The translations under genes were made by a program, and so were the position numbers. The notes below the pieces were generated by a model. It ran no database searches, was not told the DNA's origin, and saw only the letters and a list, made by a program, of their open reading frames with translations. A stretch of DNA of 64,000 bases from Granulicella tundricola MP5ACTX9 (lineage in GTDB: Bacteria; Acidobacteriota; Terriglobia; Terriglobales; Acidobacteriaceae), in NCBI RefSeq assembly GCF_000178975.2, contig NC_015065.1, positions 1-64,000 of the forward strand, in the 5' to 3' direction. Position 1 is the stretch's first letter; each line of letters opens with the position of its first letter. Below are positions 18,189-26,638 of the stretch, one piece after another.

Positions 18189-19490
18189 CTAGGTGGTGGC
18201 AGGGACTGGTTTGGGTTCCATGAAGAGCTTGCCCGCGATGATCAGCACGACGAGCAGCAGGCCGCAGACCGCGAAGACATGGCGGACGCCGATGCGATTC
18301 GCCAGGAGTCCGGAGAGGATGAGACCGGCAATCTGCGCGGAGAACACGAGGCTCATGACCGTGCTGCCCACTCGGCCCATCAACGCGGCGGGAGTCTCCT
18401 GCTGGATCAGTGTGTTGGACGGTACGACGATCCCCGCAACCGCGATGCCAATGATCAAAGTCCCGATCACCGTCGCCCAGATATGCAGCAGGAACGCCAA
18501 AAAGCACAGGCCGATTGCGATTCCGCCCAGTCCGCCGTAGACCAGCGTGCTGTTCTTGATCTTCTTGCCCACAGTGTTCAGTAAGTTGACGCCAAGGAAC
18601 ATGCCAATACCGATCATCGTCGAGGCCGTGCCGTAGATCTTTGTGGATGCGTGCAGGGAGTCGCGAACGTACACCGCGATCAGCGGGCCGAAGCAGCCCA
18701 GAACGAACATCCCCGCGGCCAGCGCGACGATGACGAACAGCACCGCGGCATGGTGGACGATGAACGAGATGCCTTGACGCATATCCGGCAGGATATTGGA
18801 CAGGCCCGGCTTCGCGGAAGGGGCCGCTGCGGGCGTGTCCAGCGGAGTTTCCAGCGATTGCTTGTCCTCCGGCGTGACGCGTTTCAGCGTCAGTGAGGCG
18901 ATCAGGCAGCCAGAAGCCAGGAAACTCGCGGCATCGGCCATGTAGCAGATGCGTGGGCCGAAGGTTGTGAAGAGAATCGTTGCGAGGCCGGGGCCTACGA
19001 TGCGCATGCCGAACAGCACTTGTTGCATTAGGGCGTTGGCGGAGCGTAGGCCGTGCATTGGGACGGCGGAGCGGATTGCGACGCCCTGGGCGGGGGAAAA
19101 GAAGCTGGAAAGGATGCTGATGCAGGCGAGGATCGCATAGAAATGAAAGGTCTTAGTGGCGAGCAGGAGTAAGAGGCAGAGGGCGGAGCGGGTGAGGTCG
19201 GAGACTACGAGGGTGGGTTTTAGGGGCCAGCGGTCTACGAAGACTCCGGCCAGTATTCCGAGCACGGCGATGGGAAGGAGGTACGCGATTTGCAGGCCTG
19301 TTACCTGCTGGGCGGTGTCCTTCAGCTTGAAGGTGAGGACGCCGATTACCGCAAATAATGCAAGGAAATCGCCGAAAGTGGAGACTAATTGGGCGATCCA
19401 GAGTCGGCGCATGATGGGTACGCGCAGGACTTCGCCCATGCTCATCGGTTCTGGAAGGCCGGTGACGGCGGGGTTCGGGGATGTGCTCAT
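18189..19490 (-). CDS. MFS transporter, drug-efflux (DHA3-like) type
   Basis: About 433 residues with twelve predicted membrane helices and no signal sequence. The first helix begins at LWIAQLVSTFGDFLALFAVIGVLTF in the manner of MFS_3/enterobactin-exporter relatives, and the loop GILAGVFVDRWPLKPTLVVSDLTRS matches their motif A region. A central hydrophilic loop (about residues 195-235) joins the two halves. I chose the ATG at 19490; a second in-frame ATG at 19520 adds ten residues and has no better ribosome site. Probable function is efflux of a toxic compound or siderophore-like product. It is probably co-transcribed with the downstream hydrolase. Phased TGTGGT repeats lie upstream. Confidence 0.88.
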   Translation of the reverse strand: MSTSPNPAVTGLPEPMSMGEVLRVPIMRRLWIAQLVSTFGDFLALFAVIGVLTFKLKDTAQQVTGLQIAYLLPIAVLGILAGVFVDRWPLKPTLVVSDLTRSALCLLLLLATKTFHFYAILACISILSSFFSPAQGVAIRSAVPMHGLRSANALMQQVLFGMRIVGPGLATILFTTFGPRICYMADAASFLASGCLIASLTLKRVTPEDKQSLETPLDTPAAAPSAKPGLSNILPDMRQGISFIVHHAAVLFVIVALAAGMFVLGCFGPLIAVYVRDSLHASTKIYGTASTMIGIGMFLGVNLLNTVGKKIKNSTLVYGGLGGIAIGLCFLAFLLHIWATVIGTLIIGIAVAGIVVPSNTLIQQETPAALMGRVGSTVMSLVFSAQIAGLILSGLLANRIGVRHVFAVCGLLLVVLIIAGKLFMEPKPVPATT

Positions 19491-19599
19491 GGTCTGGTTA
19501 TGGTAACGGACTCCACGCATTGTGGAGCCGAACCGGTGTTAAAAGCTGTTGTGGTGAGATCCTCTAAATGATTCATAAGGATAGGCTTAGGAGAAATTG

Positions 19600-19642
19600 A
19601 CCACGCGAGATCTTTACCACAAATCACCACATGCGAACCACA
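19600..19642 (-). promoter_or_regulatory. Helically phased TGTGGT repeats upstream of the MFS gene
   Basis: On the plus strand ACCACA occurs at 19616-19621, 19626-19631 and 19637-19642 (steps of 10 and 11 bases), with an ACCACG at 19600-19605. Read toward the MFS gene these are TGTGGT repeats on one face of the helix. This pattern is typical of cooperative activator sites. They lie 110-150 bp from the MFS start and also just after the stop of the DUF1080 gene at 19680. Confidence 0.4.
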
Positions 19643-19679
19643 TTCTGCAGCTTTTCACCATGTTCTGCCGCTGGTGGGC

Positions 19680-20477
19680 TTACTTCAGGGGATAGAGCTG
19701 CATGTTGCGGAAGTAGATCTCGGCTCCCTCGGACTGGAAGAGGATCTTGCCGTCGGTCGGGAAGGGGTCGGTTCCTGTGTTGGCCAGCTTGCCGTTGACG
19801 TACTGGCGGATGACCTTATCGTCCACGATGACCTCAAGCGTGTTCCATTCGCCGTGCGGCTTCTCAAACTCGCCCGTGGTGTTGCGGAAGCCTACGACGT
19901 TCTTCTGCGGGCCCTTGTCCAGATGGCCTATGTTCAAGGCCGAGCCTGGGGGGCCGGTGACTCGTTTGCCGTCGGAGCCGGTGAGGGCCGCGCCATCCGT
20001 CAGCCAGAAGTCGCCGGTCTCGCCTTCCTTGATCTGGAACTCGAGCGAACGGGGCCAGACCTTTTGTTCATTCTGGATGTTGTAGAGGATGCCGCTGTCC
20101 CGAGCCTGCCCGGCTCGTTCGCCGAAGGTGCCTTCACCCCACTTGAACTCGGCACGCAGGTAGAAGCGATGGAAGGACTCGCGGGTGATGATGTAACCCA
20201 TCTCCTGGCCGGACACATGGATGATCCCGTTCTCGATCTGGAAGACATGCGCGGGGTCGTTGTTCAAGCCGCGTCCACGAATGAAGGTATCGAACTGTGA
20301 GAGGTCCTTGCCGTTGAAGAGGATGACCGCGCTCTTGTGCGGTGGGATGGCTGTGTCAGGCATCGTCTGTGCGCTGGCCCAGAGACAAGAACCCGCGCCA
20401 ATCGTGACGAGGACGCGCTTCGTAAGCTGGATGAGAGTCACACGCACACCTGAGCGAGAGGGATAGTGAAGCTGCAA
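19680..20477 (-). CDS. Exported DUF1080 (3-keto-disaccharide hydrolase-like) protein
   Basis: The 265-residue protein carries an N-terminal signal (cleavage near WASAQ) and one DUF1080 jelly-roll domain, a laminin-G/concanavalin-like fold. Recognisable segments are VILFNGKDLSQF, the GYIITRESFHRFYLRAEFKWG strand pair, SGILYNIQ and LEVIVDDKVIRQYVNGK. DUF1080 proteins have been connected with cleavage of 3-keto-glycosides made by Gfo/Idh/MocA oxidoreductases. A Tat-exported member of that oxidoreductase family is encoded divergently next door, which supports the same pairing here. Both would work in the periplasm. The exact glycoside is not evident. Confidence 0.85.
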   Translation of the reverse strand: MQLHYPSRSGVRVTLIQLTKRVLVTIGAGSCLWASAQTMPDTAIPPHKSAVILFNGKDLSQFDTFIRGRGLNNDPAHVFQIENGIIHVSGQEMGYIITRESFHRFYLRAEFKWGEGTFGERAGQARDSGILYNIQNEQKVWPRSLEFQIKEGETGDFWLTDGAALTGSDGKRVTGPPGSALNIGHLDKGPQKNVVGFRNTTGEFEKPHGEWNTLEVIVDDKVIRQYVNGKLANTGTDPFPTDGKILFQSEGAEIYFRNMQLYPLK

Positions 20478-20553
20478 CAGTGTACATGCGATGAGGATTC
20501 TGCCATCGTACTGGACATTACTACGGCAGTTCTCTTACTGTTCTTAGCGCATC

Positions 20554-20601
20554 TATAAATGATGATTTAGAAACCTGAAGTGACGATTTAGAAACTTGAA
20601 G
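20554..20601 (+). promoter_or_regulatory. TATAAAT box and a 21-bp tandem repeat before the oxidoreductase gene
   Basis: A -10-like TATAAAT (20554-20560) runs into two adjacent 21-bp units, 20560-20580 and 20581-20601, identical at 19 of 21 bases (core GATTTAGAAAC). The repeat ends 25 bases before the ATG at 20627. The unit equals two helical turns, so two protein dimers could bind side by side. If transcription starts after the TATAAAT box, the repeat lies in the 5' leader. Confidence 0.5.
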
Positions 20602-20626
20602 ACTGAGATGTCTCTCGCGAGGTTCC

Positions 20627-21976
20627 ATGCATAGTATCGACCGCAGGAAGTTTCTTGAACGAGCTGCCAAGACGACGTTGCTTGCCGGCGCAGCCACCCG
20701 GCTCTCTCCGCTTTTTGCCCAGCAGCCCGCACCGCGCTCTCCTAACGACAACATCCAGCTTGCGTTGATTGGAGCGGGCATCCAGGGACAGGGTGACACG
20801 AAGTTCGCGCTGCAGGTTCCGGGAGTCAAGCTGGTGGCCGTGGCGGATTGCTACGACGGGCGGCTGACTCATGCCAAGGAGCTTTGGGGATCGGATATCT
20901 TCACGACGCGGGACTATCGTGAGATTTTGAAGCGCAAGGACGTCGACGCGGTGCTGATTGCGACGCCGGATCACTGGCATAAGCAGGCGGCGGTGGATAG
21001 CCTGCGGGCGGGCAAGGATGTGTACCTCGAGAAGCCGATGATCCATCTGTACTCGGATGGGCCGGAGATCATTGACGCTGCGAAGTCTTCAAACCGTATC
21101 CTGCAGGTGGGGAGTCAGCGGGTGAGCTCGATCCTTTACTCGAAGGCCAAGGAGTTGCTGGCTTCGGGTGCGATCGGCAAGTTGAACATGGTGACGGCGC
21201 GGTGGGACCGCAACTCTTCGATGGGTGCGTGGAACTATACGGTGCCGCTGGATGCCTCGACTGAGACCTGTGACTGGCCGCGCTTCCAGGGGTCTGCTCC
21301 GAAGATGGCATGGAATGCAGAGCGCTTCTTCCAGTGGCGGAAGTGGAAGGACTACGGCTCTGGTGTGGCGGGTGATCTCTTCGTTCACCTGTTCAGCGGG
21401 ACGCACTTCATTACGGGGTCCCATGGTCCGACGCGTGCGATGGCTACGGGCGGGATTCGGTTCTGGAAGGATGGGCGCGATGCGGATGATGTTCTGCTGG
21501 CGCTGTTCGATTATCCCGAAGGCTTCAACCTGAGTCTGCATGTGAACTTTGTGGATGGCGGCGAAGAGAGTGAGGGCTTCCTGTTCACGGGCTCTGAGGG
21601 GCTGATGGAGATCGACGGGCGGACCAATACCGTGACGGTGACGCGGACGCCGCTGGCGAAGGAGCCGGGCTATACGGTGTCTACGTTTGCGGACGCGATG
21701 CAGAAGGCTTCGATTGCGGAGTACCGGAAGAAGTATCCGGTGCCGCATCCGGGCGGACCGCCGCCGGAGGGCGTGCAGGCGTTTACCGCGCCGCCGGGCT
21801 ACTCTGACAGCTACGACCACTTCAGCAACTTCTTTGCTTCTGTGCGGAGCAGGCAGCCTGTGGTTGAGGATGCGACGTTTGGCTTCCGTGCTGCTGGTGC
21901 TGCGTTGTTGAGCAACCTGAGCGTGCAGAAGGACAGCGTTGTGCATTGGAACCCTGAGACGATGAAGATCGTTTAG
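20627..21976 (+). CDS. Tat-exported Gfo/Idh/MocA-family oxidoreductase
   Basis: The 449-residue protein begins with a twin-arginine signal (DRRKFLERA, hydrophobic core, LFAQQ). An N-terminal Rossmann domain follows, with the dinucleotide loop LIGAGIQGQG, and the family signature DVYLEKPMIHLY, whose EKP lysine is catalytic. A C-terminal substrate-binding beta sheet closes the protein. Exported members carry a tightly bound NAD(H) and oxidise or re-reduce sugar rings. With the divergent DUF1080 protein it could make and process 3-keto glycosides in the periplasm. A 38-bp gap leads into the FG-GAP gene on the same strand, so the two are probably co-transcribed. Confidence 0.92.
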   Translation: MHSIDRRKFLERAAKTTLLAGAATRLSPLFAQQPAPRSPNDNIQLALIGAGIQGQGDTKFALQVPGVKLVAVADCYDGRLTHAKELWGSDIFTTRDYREILKRKDVDAVLIATPDHWHKQAAVDSLRAGKDVYLEKPMIHLYSDGPEIIDAAKSSNRILQVGSQRVSSILYSKAKELLASGAIGKLNMVTARWDRNSSMGAWNYTVPLDASTETCDWPRFQGSAPKMAWNAERFFQWRKWKDYGSGVAGDLFVHLFSGTHFITGSHGPTRAMATGGIRFWKDGRDADDVLLALFDYPEGFNLSLHVNFVDGGEESEGFLFTGSEGLMEIDGRTNTVTVTRTPLAKEPGYTVSTFADAMQKASIAEYRKKYPVPHPGGPPPEGVQAFTAPPGYSDSYDHFSNFFASVRSRQPVVEDATFGFRAAGAALLSNLSVQKDSVVHWNPETMKIV

Positions 21977-22014
21977 CAGCAGGACTGTTTAGCAGTTGGG
22001 ACTAGGAGCTTCAG

Positions 22015-23331
22015 ATGATGAATGGTTGGCGGAGTGGTGCGGCTTTGGTCGCAGCGATGTTTTTGTTGACTGCGGCCGGACAGGCGCAGGACCCGGAGCA
22101 TGCGACCGAGAAGAGGATGCAGCAGCCGGGGAATGCGCCGGACGGGAAGCCGCGGCTGGCCTTTCTGACGCATCGTCTGGGCAGCGATCATGCTGAGGCG
22201 ATCTCGATGATCGATATGAACGGGGATGGGTTCGTCGATCTGCTGAGTGGAGCTTACTGGTATGAGAATCCGGGGGCCGGGGGTGGGGAGTGGAAGCAGC
22301 ACCAGTTCCGTACGGTTGGAATTCATAACGAGTTTGTGTCCGACTGCGGGGAGTGGGTGGTGGACGTGGATCATGATGGGTTGCCGGATTTGGTGACGAC
22401 TGGATGGATCGCCAATGGGCTCTGGTGGTTCAAGAATCCGGGGCCGAAGGCTACGGTGGCTGGAGAGCAGTGGAAGGGCGAGAAGATCACGGACAGCTTC
22501 GATACGGAGGGTGGGGCGTTCGCGGATATCAATGGGGATGGGAAGCCGGATGTGGCGCTGGCGCACTACAACCGGGCTGGGGTGATGTGGGTCGACTTCG
22601 GGAAGGGTAAGCCGAAGGTGCATCATGTTGGGGACCATGTGCAGGATGGGCATGGAGTGGGGATTGCGGATATCGATGGGGATGGGAAGGCTGACATCCT
22701 GACGACGCACGGCTGGTTTCAGCAGGTTGATGCGGATGCGGATAAGTGGGTGTGGCACCCGGATTGGACGCTGGGGGATGCGGGGTTCCCGATCCTGGCG
22801 TATGACGTGAACCATGACGGGCGGATGGACCTGATCTATGGGCAGGGCCATGGGTATGGGCTGTACTGGCTGGAGCAGGGTGGAACGAAGGAGAAGCCGA
22901 CCTGGACGCGGCATACGATCGACGAATCCTTCTCACAGTCTCATGCGCTGGCGCTTCTGGATCTGAATGGCGGCGGTCCTCCCGTGCTGGTGACGGGGAA
23001 GCGGTACAGGGGGCACTCCGGGGCCGATCCGGGGTCTTACGATCCGAACGTGGTGTATGCGTACCGGCTGCCGGGCTTTGAGCGGACGGCGATCTCAGTG
23101 AATGGGACGGCGACGATTGGGACGCAGATCGTGGCGGGTGACTTCGACCATGATGGGGATCTGGACTTTGCGACGGCAGGCAAACTGGGCGTGCATGTGT
23201 TCGAGAATCTGAAGGTGAACAAGGTGTCCAAGGAGATGCGGGAGGAGATGCAGCCGATCAACCGGAAGTGGCCGTTCCCCGGCGAGGGAGGCGAGGTGCC
23301 GCAGGAGGATGGGCCACCGATTCCGAAGTAA
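22015..23331 (+). CDS. Exported FG-GAP/VCBS-repeat protein
   Basis: The 438-residue protein has a Sec signal (about 1-24, GQAQ). It is built of FG-GAP/VCBS blades with calcium-binding loops of the D-x-N/D-x-D-G-x-x-D type: DMNGDGFVD, DVDHDGLPD, DINGDGKPD, DIDGDGKAD, DVNHDGRMD and DFDHDGDLD. Such propellers usually serve as carbohydrate-binding or enzyme-like domains. No catalytic residue can be named. The family is common next to Gfo/Idh/MocA genes in Acidobacteriota and Planctomycetes, and here it follows one by 38 bp. An accessory binding role in the same pathway is likely. Confidence 0.88.
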   Translation: MMNGWRSGAALVAAMFLLTAAGQAQDPEHATEKRMQQPGNAPDGKPRLAFLTHRLGSDHAEAISMIDMNGDGFVDLLSGAYWYENPGAGGGEWKQHQFRTVGIHNEFVSDCGEWVVDVDHDGLPDLVTTGWIANGLWWFKNPGPKATVAGEQWKGEKITDSFDTEGGAFADINGDGKPDVALAHYNRAGVMWVDFGKGKPKVHHVGDHVQDGHGVGIADIDGDGKADILTTHGWFQQVDADADKWVWHPDWTLGDAGFPILAYDVNHDGRMDLIYGQGHGYGLYWLEQGGTKEKPTWTRHTIDESFSQSHALALLDLNGGGPPVLVTGKRYRGHSGADPGSYDPNVVYAYRLPGFERTAISVNGTATIGTQIVAGDFDHDGDLDFATAGKLGVHVFENLKVNKVSKEMREEMQPINRKWPFPGEGGEVPQEDGPPIPK

Positions 23332-23371
23332 GGGGTCACCATACCAAAGGTCAAAGATCGTACGCTAAGCA

Positions 23372-24142
23372 ATGGACGATATTTCTTTGAACCAGACTGC
23401 GAATCGTTCGTCGCCCGTTGCCCTTGTGACGGGCTCAACTTCCGGGATCGGTGCTGCGATTGCCCGCCGTTTATCCAACGAGGGATATTGCGTGGTCCTG
23501 CACTCTCGTCGTTCAGTTCAAACGGGGCAGGCGCTAGCCGCTGAGCTTGGAAACGCTATGTACATCCAAGCTGATTTGGCGGACGACGCCGACAGAATCA
23601 GGCTTGTGAGGGAGGCCGTGTCTCGTTGGGGCCGCCTGGATGTTCTTGTCAACAACGCCGGAATCAGCAGCGTTATTCCGCATGCCGATCTTATGGCGGC
23701 TTTGCCCGCCGTCTGGCAAGAGCTACACGAAATCAACGTGGTGGCCCCGTTTCGCCTTGTGGCAGAGGCAGAAGTAGCTCTTAGAGAGGCGGCCAGGCGC
23801 GGTCGACCGGCGTGTGTTGTCAATATCAGCTCACACGCCGGCGTGCGGCCCAAGGGCGCATCCATCCCTTACGCCGCGTCCAAAGCAGCGCTCAACCATG
23901 TCACGCGCTTGCTCGCTCTATCGCTCGCTCCAGACATCAGGGTGAATGCCGTTGCCCCCGGCCTGGTGGACACGCCGCTGACAGCCGATTGGACGGCTGC
24001 CCAGCAGCTTTGGCGAGATGGTTCGCCTATGCGGCGGCCAGCGAGTCCGGAGGATATCGCCCAGATTGTCATGATGCTGATTGCCTCCGACTACCTCACT
24101 GGGGAGATCGTGGTCGCGGACGGCGGCCTGAGCCTGACGTAG
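23372..24142 (+). CDS. Short-chain dehydrogenase/reductase
   Basis: The 256-residue cytoplasmic SDR has the cofactor motif TGSTSGIGAA near residue 18, the VNNAG segment, catalytic Ser in VVNISSHAG, and the YAASK Tyr-Lys pair. The loop VNAVAPGLVDTPLT follows, and it ends with the SDR tail GEIVVADGGLSLT. An Arg after the first strand (HSRR) suggests NADPH preference. The substrate is unknown. Unlike its neighbours it has no signal peptide, and its codon use looks less GGG/CTG-biased than that of the FG-GAP gene before it, so separate acquisition is possible. It ends convergently with the GH35 gene. Confidence 0.9.
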   Translation: MDDISLNQTANRSSPVALVTGSTSGIGAAIARRLSNEGYCVVLHSRRSVQTGQALAAELGNAMYIQADLADDADRIRLVREAVSRWGRLDVLVNNAGISSVIPHADLMAALPAVWQELHEINVVAPFRLVAEAEVALREAARRGRPACVVNISSHAGVRPKGASIPYAASKAALNHVTRLLALSLAPDIRVNAVAPGLVDTPLTADWTAAQQLWRDGSPMRRPASPEDIAQIVMMLIASDYLTGEIVVADGGLSLT

Positions 24143-24331
24143 CGACGCGATGAGCTATGTTGCGCAAAGGAACGTTTATGCAATGATCCTCGCATCGGTC
24201 GAAAGCTCGGCAATCCGAGTTGCAAAGGCCTATTGCAATTGCTTTGCCGTTGGCGACAGGTTTGCGCAACAGAGTCTTAGCGTAGGATTTTTGACGTTTG
24301 GTGTGGTGACCTGAGTAAGGGCGACCCAGGG
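24143..24331. other. Convergent intergenic region with small inverted repeats
   Basis: The 189 bases between the SDR and GH35 stops hold no gene. They contain a CTCGG-CAAT-CCGAG hairpin and a 10-bp inverted repeat (GTTGCGCAAA and TTTGCGCAAC, about 90 bp apart). Several TTGCAA-type short repeats follow. No T-run terminator is evident. Confidence 0.35.
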
Positions 24332-26155
24332 TTATGAGGGCGGCAGGTCGAGGAGTGCGTGGTCGATGCCTTCGATCTCAAGGGAGGGCTTGCCGTCCAG
24401 CTCCAGGACTTCGATCTTGTTGGGGCCGGGTTTGAGCCAGGAGGATGGGAGATAGAGGGTGCCGAGAGGGCCGATCTTCCAGAAGCGGCCGAGGTTGTGG
24501 CCGTTGACCCAGACGTTGCCCTTGGAGAGGGTGTGGACGTCGAGGTAGGTGTCTACTGGCGTGGTGAGGTTGAAGGTGGCGTGGTAGAGGCAGGGGCCTT
24601 CGCAGGGCTTGGTGGAGAAGCCGGTGGTGGGGATGGACTCGAAGGGGAGGGAGTAGATCTGCCAGTTCTCTACGGGGGTTCCGTTGAGGAGGACCTGGTG
24701 GGTGATGCCGGCTTGCTCGGTGCGGATGGCTTCTGTGAAGTTCACGCGGCCGGTGTTTTCTACTAGGATGTCGAGTTGGGTGGGCTTGTTTATTTGGAGG
24801 TCTATGTGGTCTTGATCGAGGCGGCGGTCGAGGGTGCCGACGAGTTTGCCGTCGAGGTAGATGCGGGCGTAGCTGTGGAGTCGATCGAGCTTGAGTGTGC
24901 CGGTAATGGGGCCCTTGAGTGTGGTTCGGTAGAGGATGTAGCCGTAGCTTTGGCCTATGTCTTCCATCGTCCTGGTGGTGCGGGAGAGGGTGGGTTTGGG
25001 GAGGGTGGACCAGAGGGGCTGGGCTTGGGTGAGGTGGATGGTGGGGATGGTGGCGAGGGGGGTGGTGGGGGCCAAAGGTGGGGCGGGGTGGCCGGTGGCT
25101 TCGGCGATGACCTTGCGCATGGCGAAGTACTCGGGGCGTAGCTGGCCGGCTTCGTCAATGGGTGCGTCGTAGTCGTAGCTGGTGACGTCGGGCTCGTAGT
25201 GGTTGTGGTCTATGTTGGCGCCGTTCATCCAGCCGAAGGAGGTGCCGCCGTGGAGCATGTAGAGGCTGATGGAGCCGCCGGAGGTGAGGACGTCGTGGAC
25301 CTCTTTGAGATGGATGGAGGCGTCTACGACCTCGTGCTTTGCGCCCCAGTGATCGAACCATCCGTCCCAGTACTCGGCGGTGTAGATGTTGGTGTTGGGG
25401 CGGAATTTTTTGTAGAGGGCGATGGAGCGGGCGGAGTCGCCGGTGCCGTAGTCGATGCCGGCGGTGAGGTCTGCGAAGGTGCCCCTGGCTAGGACGTCCG
25501 CGCCGTCTCCGGTGTAGAGGAGGGAGTCCTTGAAGCCGGCGTCGAGGACCATCTGGTGGACTCGGTCGAGGTAGGCTTGGGCGTTTGGCTGGGCGCTGTC
25601 TGGGAAGGAGCCGTACTCGTTTTCAACCTGGACGGCCAGGATGGGGCCGCCCTTGGCGGCCTGGAGGGGGGCTAGTTGCTGGCCGAGGGCTTTCATCCAT
25701 TTGTCGGCGGCGGCTATGTAACGGGAGTCTAACGAGCGGAGGTTTACTGCGGGGGATTTGAGGAGCCAGGAGGGGTAGCCCCCGAGGTCCCACTCGGCGC
25801 AGACGTAGGGGCCGGGGCGGAGGATGACGAAGAGGCCTTCCTGCTGGGCGATGCGGACGAATTCGGCTATGTCACGCTGGCCGGTGAAGTCGAAGTGCCC
25901 CTCTTCTTCTTCGTGGAAGTTCCAGAAGGCGTAGACGGTGACGGCGTTGAGGCCCATGGCGCGGGCTTTGCGGAGGCGGTCTCGCCAGGCGGCGCGGGGG
26001 ATGCGGGGGTAGTGCATCTCGCCGGAGATGAGCTGGAAGGGTTGGCCGTCGAGGAGGAAGTGCTGGGGGTCTGTGGTGAGGCGGTGTGTGGCGGGGGGCT
26101 GGGCGAGGAGTGGTGCGGATGCTAGGAGGAGGGCTGCGGTGATGAGGCTACGCAT
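24332..26155 (-). CDS. Secreted GH35 beta-galactosidase
   Basis: The 607-residue protein has a Sec signal (1-18, LLAQ). The GH35 barrel begins at FLLDGQPFQLISGEMHYPRIP. The general acid/base is E121 in CAEWDLGGYPSW and the nucleophile is E261 in YTAEYWDGWFDHWG. C-terminal jelly-roll domains contain the usual NLGRFWKIGP and LYLPSSWLKPGPN motifs. It removes terminal beta-galactose from oligosaccharides in the periplasm. It is the last gene of the long minus-strand locus, and its start overlaps the end of the lactonase remnant by 8 bp, which indicates translational coupling. Confidence 0.94.
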   Translation of the reverse strand: MRSLITAALLLASAPLLAQPPATHRLTTDPQHFLLDGQPFQLISGEMHYPRIPRAAWRDRLRKARAMGLNAVTVYAFWNFHEEEEGHFDFTGQRDIAEFVRIAQQEGLFVILRPGPYVCAEWDLGGYPSWLLKSPAVNLRSLDSRYIAAADKWMKALGQQLAPLQAAKGGPILAVQVENEYGSFPDSAQPNAQAYLDRVHQMVLDAGFKDSLLYTGDGADVLARGTFADLTAGIDYGTGDSARSIALYKKFRPNTNIYTAEYWDGWFDHWGAKHEVVDASIHLKEVHDVLTSGGSISLYMLHGGTSFGWMNGANIDHNHYEPDVTSYDYDAPIDEAGQLRPEYFAMRKVIAEATGHPAPPLAPTTPLATIPTIHLTQAQPLWSTLPKPTLSRTTRTMEDIGQSYGYILYRTTLKGPITGTLKLDRLHSYARIYLDGKLVGTLDRRLDQDHIDLQINKPTQLDILVENTGRVNFTEAIRTEQAGITHQVLLNGTPVENWQIYSLPFESIPTTGFSTKPCEGPCLYHATFNLTTPVDTYLDVHTLSKGNVWVNGHNLGRFWKIGPLGTLYLPSSWLKPGPNKIEVLELDGKPSLEIEGIDHALLDLPPS

Positions 26156-26600
26156 GAGGGTTTACCGGGGCGGTGGCTGACGGTACTAGGGTAATCCTTT
26201 TGATGGAGTGGGTGAGGCGGGCTATGGAGCCATCGGGGTTGAGGGGGAGGAGGTTGTGGGCGTGGGGGCCCAGCTGGACCCTGAGATTGAGGTCCGCGAT
26301 GGTGATGGCGGTGGGGGTGGTGGCGAAGAGGGCGAGGGATTGGCGGTTGAGGAGGGTGAGCGCGCCGGTGCGGGGGTGGATGGAGTAGGACTCGACTGTG
26401 CCTGCGGGGAGGGAGGCGGACGGGTCGGCGGCGTGGGCGAGGTAGAGGTGGCGGCGGTCTGCGGAGAGGGTGGAGCAGGCGGGGGTGGGGTTCAGGGCGA
26501 GGATGGGTGAGGCGGCGAGGGCGGGGGTGATGGAGACGGCGGAGAGGGCGGCTACGGAGTGGAGGAAGGTTCTGCGGGTTATGGGCTGGGTTGGCTGCAT
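26148..26600 (-). pseudogene. Short Tat-signal lactonase-like propeller remnant
   Basis: The 150-residue frame has a clear twin-arginine signal (ITRRTFLHSV). Its body resembles only one to two blades of a YbhE/3-carboxymuconate-cyclase lactonase: CSTLSADRRHLYLAHAAD, GTVESYSIHPRTGALTLLNRQ and LLPLNPDGSIARL. Functional members need seven blades and about 350-400 residues, like the neighbour at 28265-29386. The frame is open and has a start and stop, so a small exported protein could still be made, but catalysis is unlikely. It lies between the FAD oxidase and GH35 genes in the operon. Confidence 0.5.
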
Positions 26601-26638
26601 GGTGTTCCTCCGGTCGCTCTGTTTTGGGGCTCTTTTGC

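Noticed and set aside
23372..24142. SDR gene as a recently transferred island
   Set aside because: Codon use looks somewhat different from the neighbour, but no mobile element, repeat or tRNA flanks it and I could not compute a statistic.
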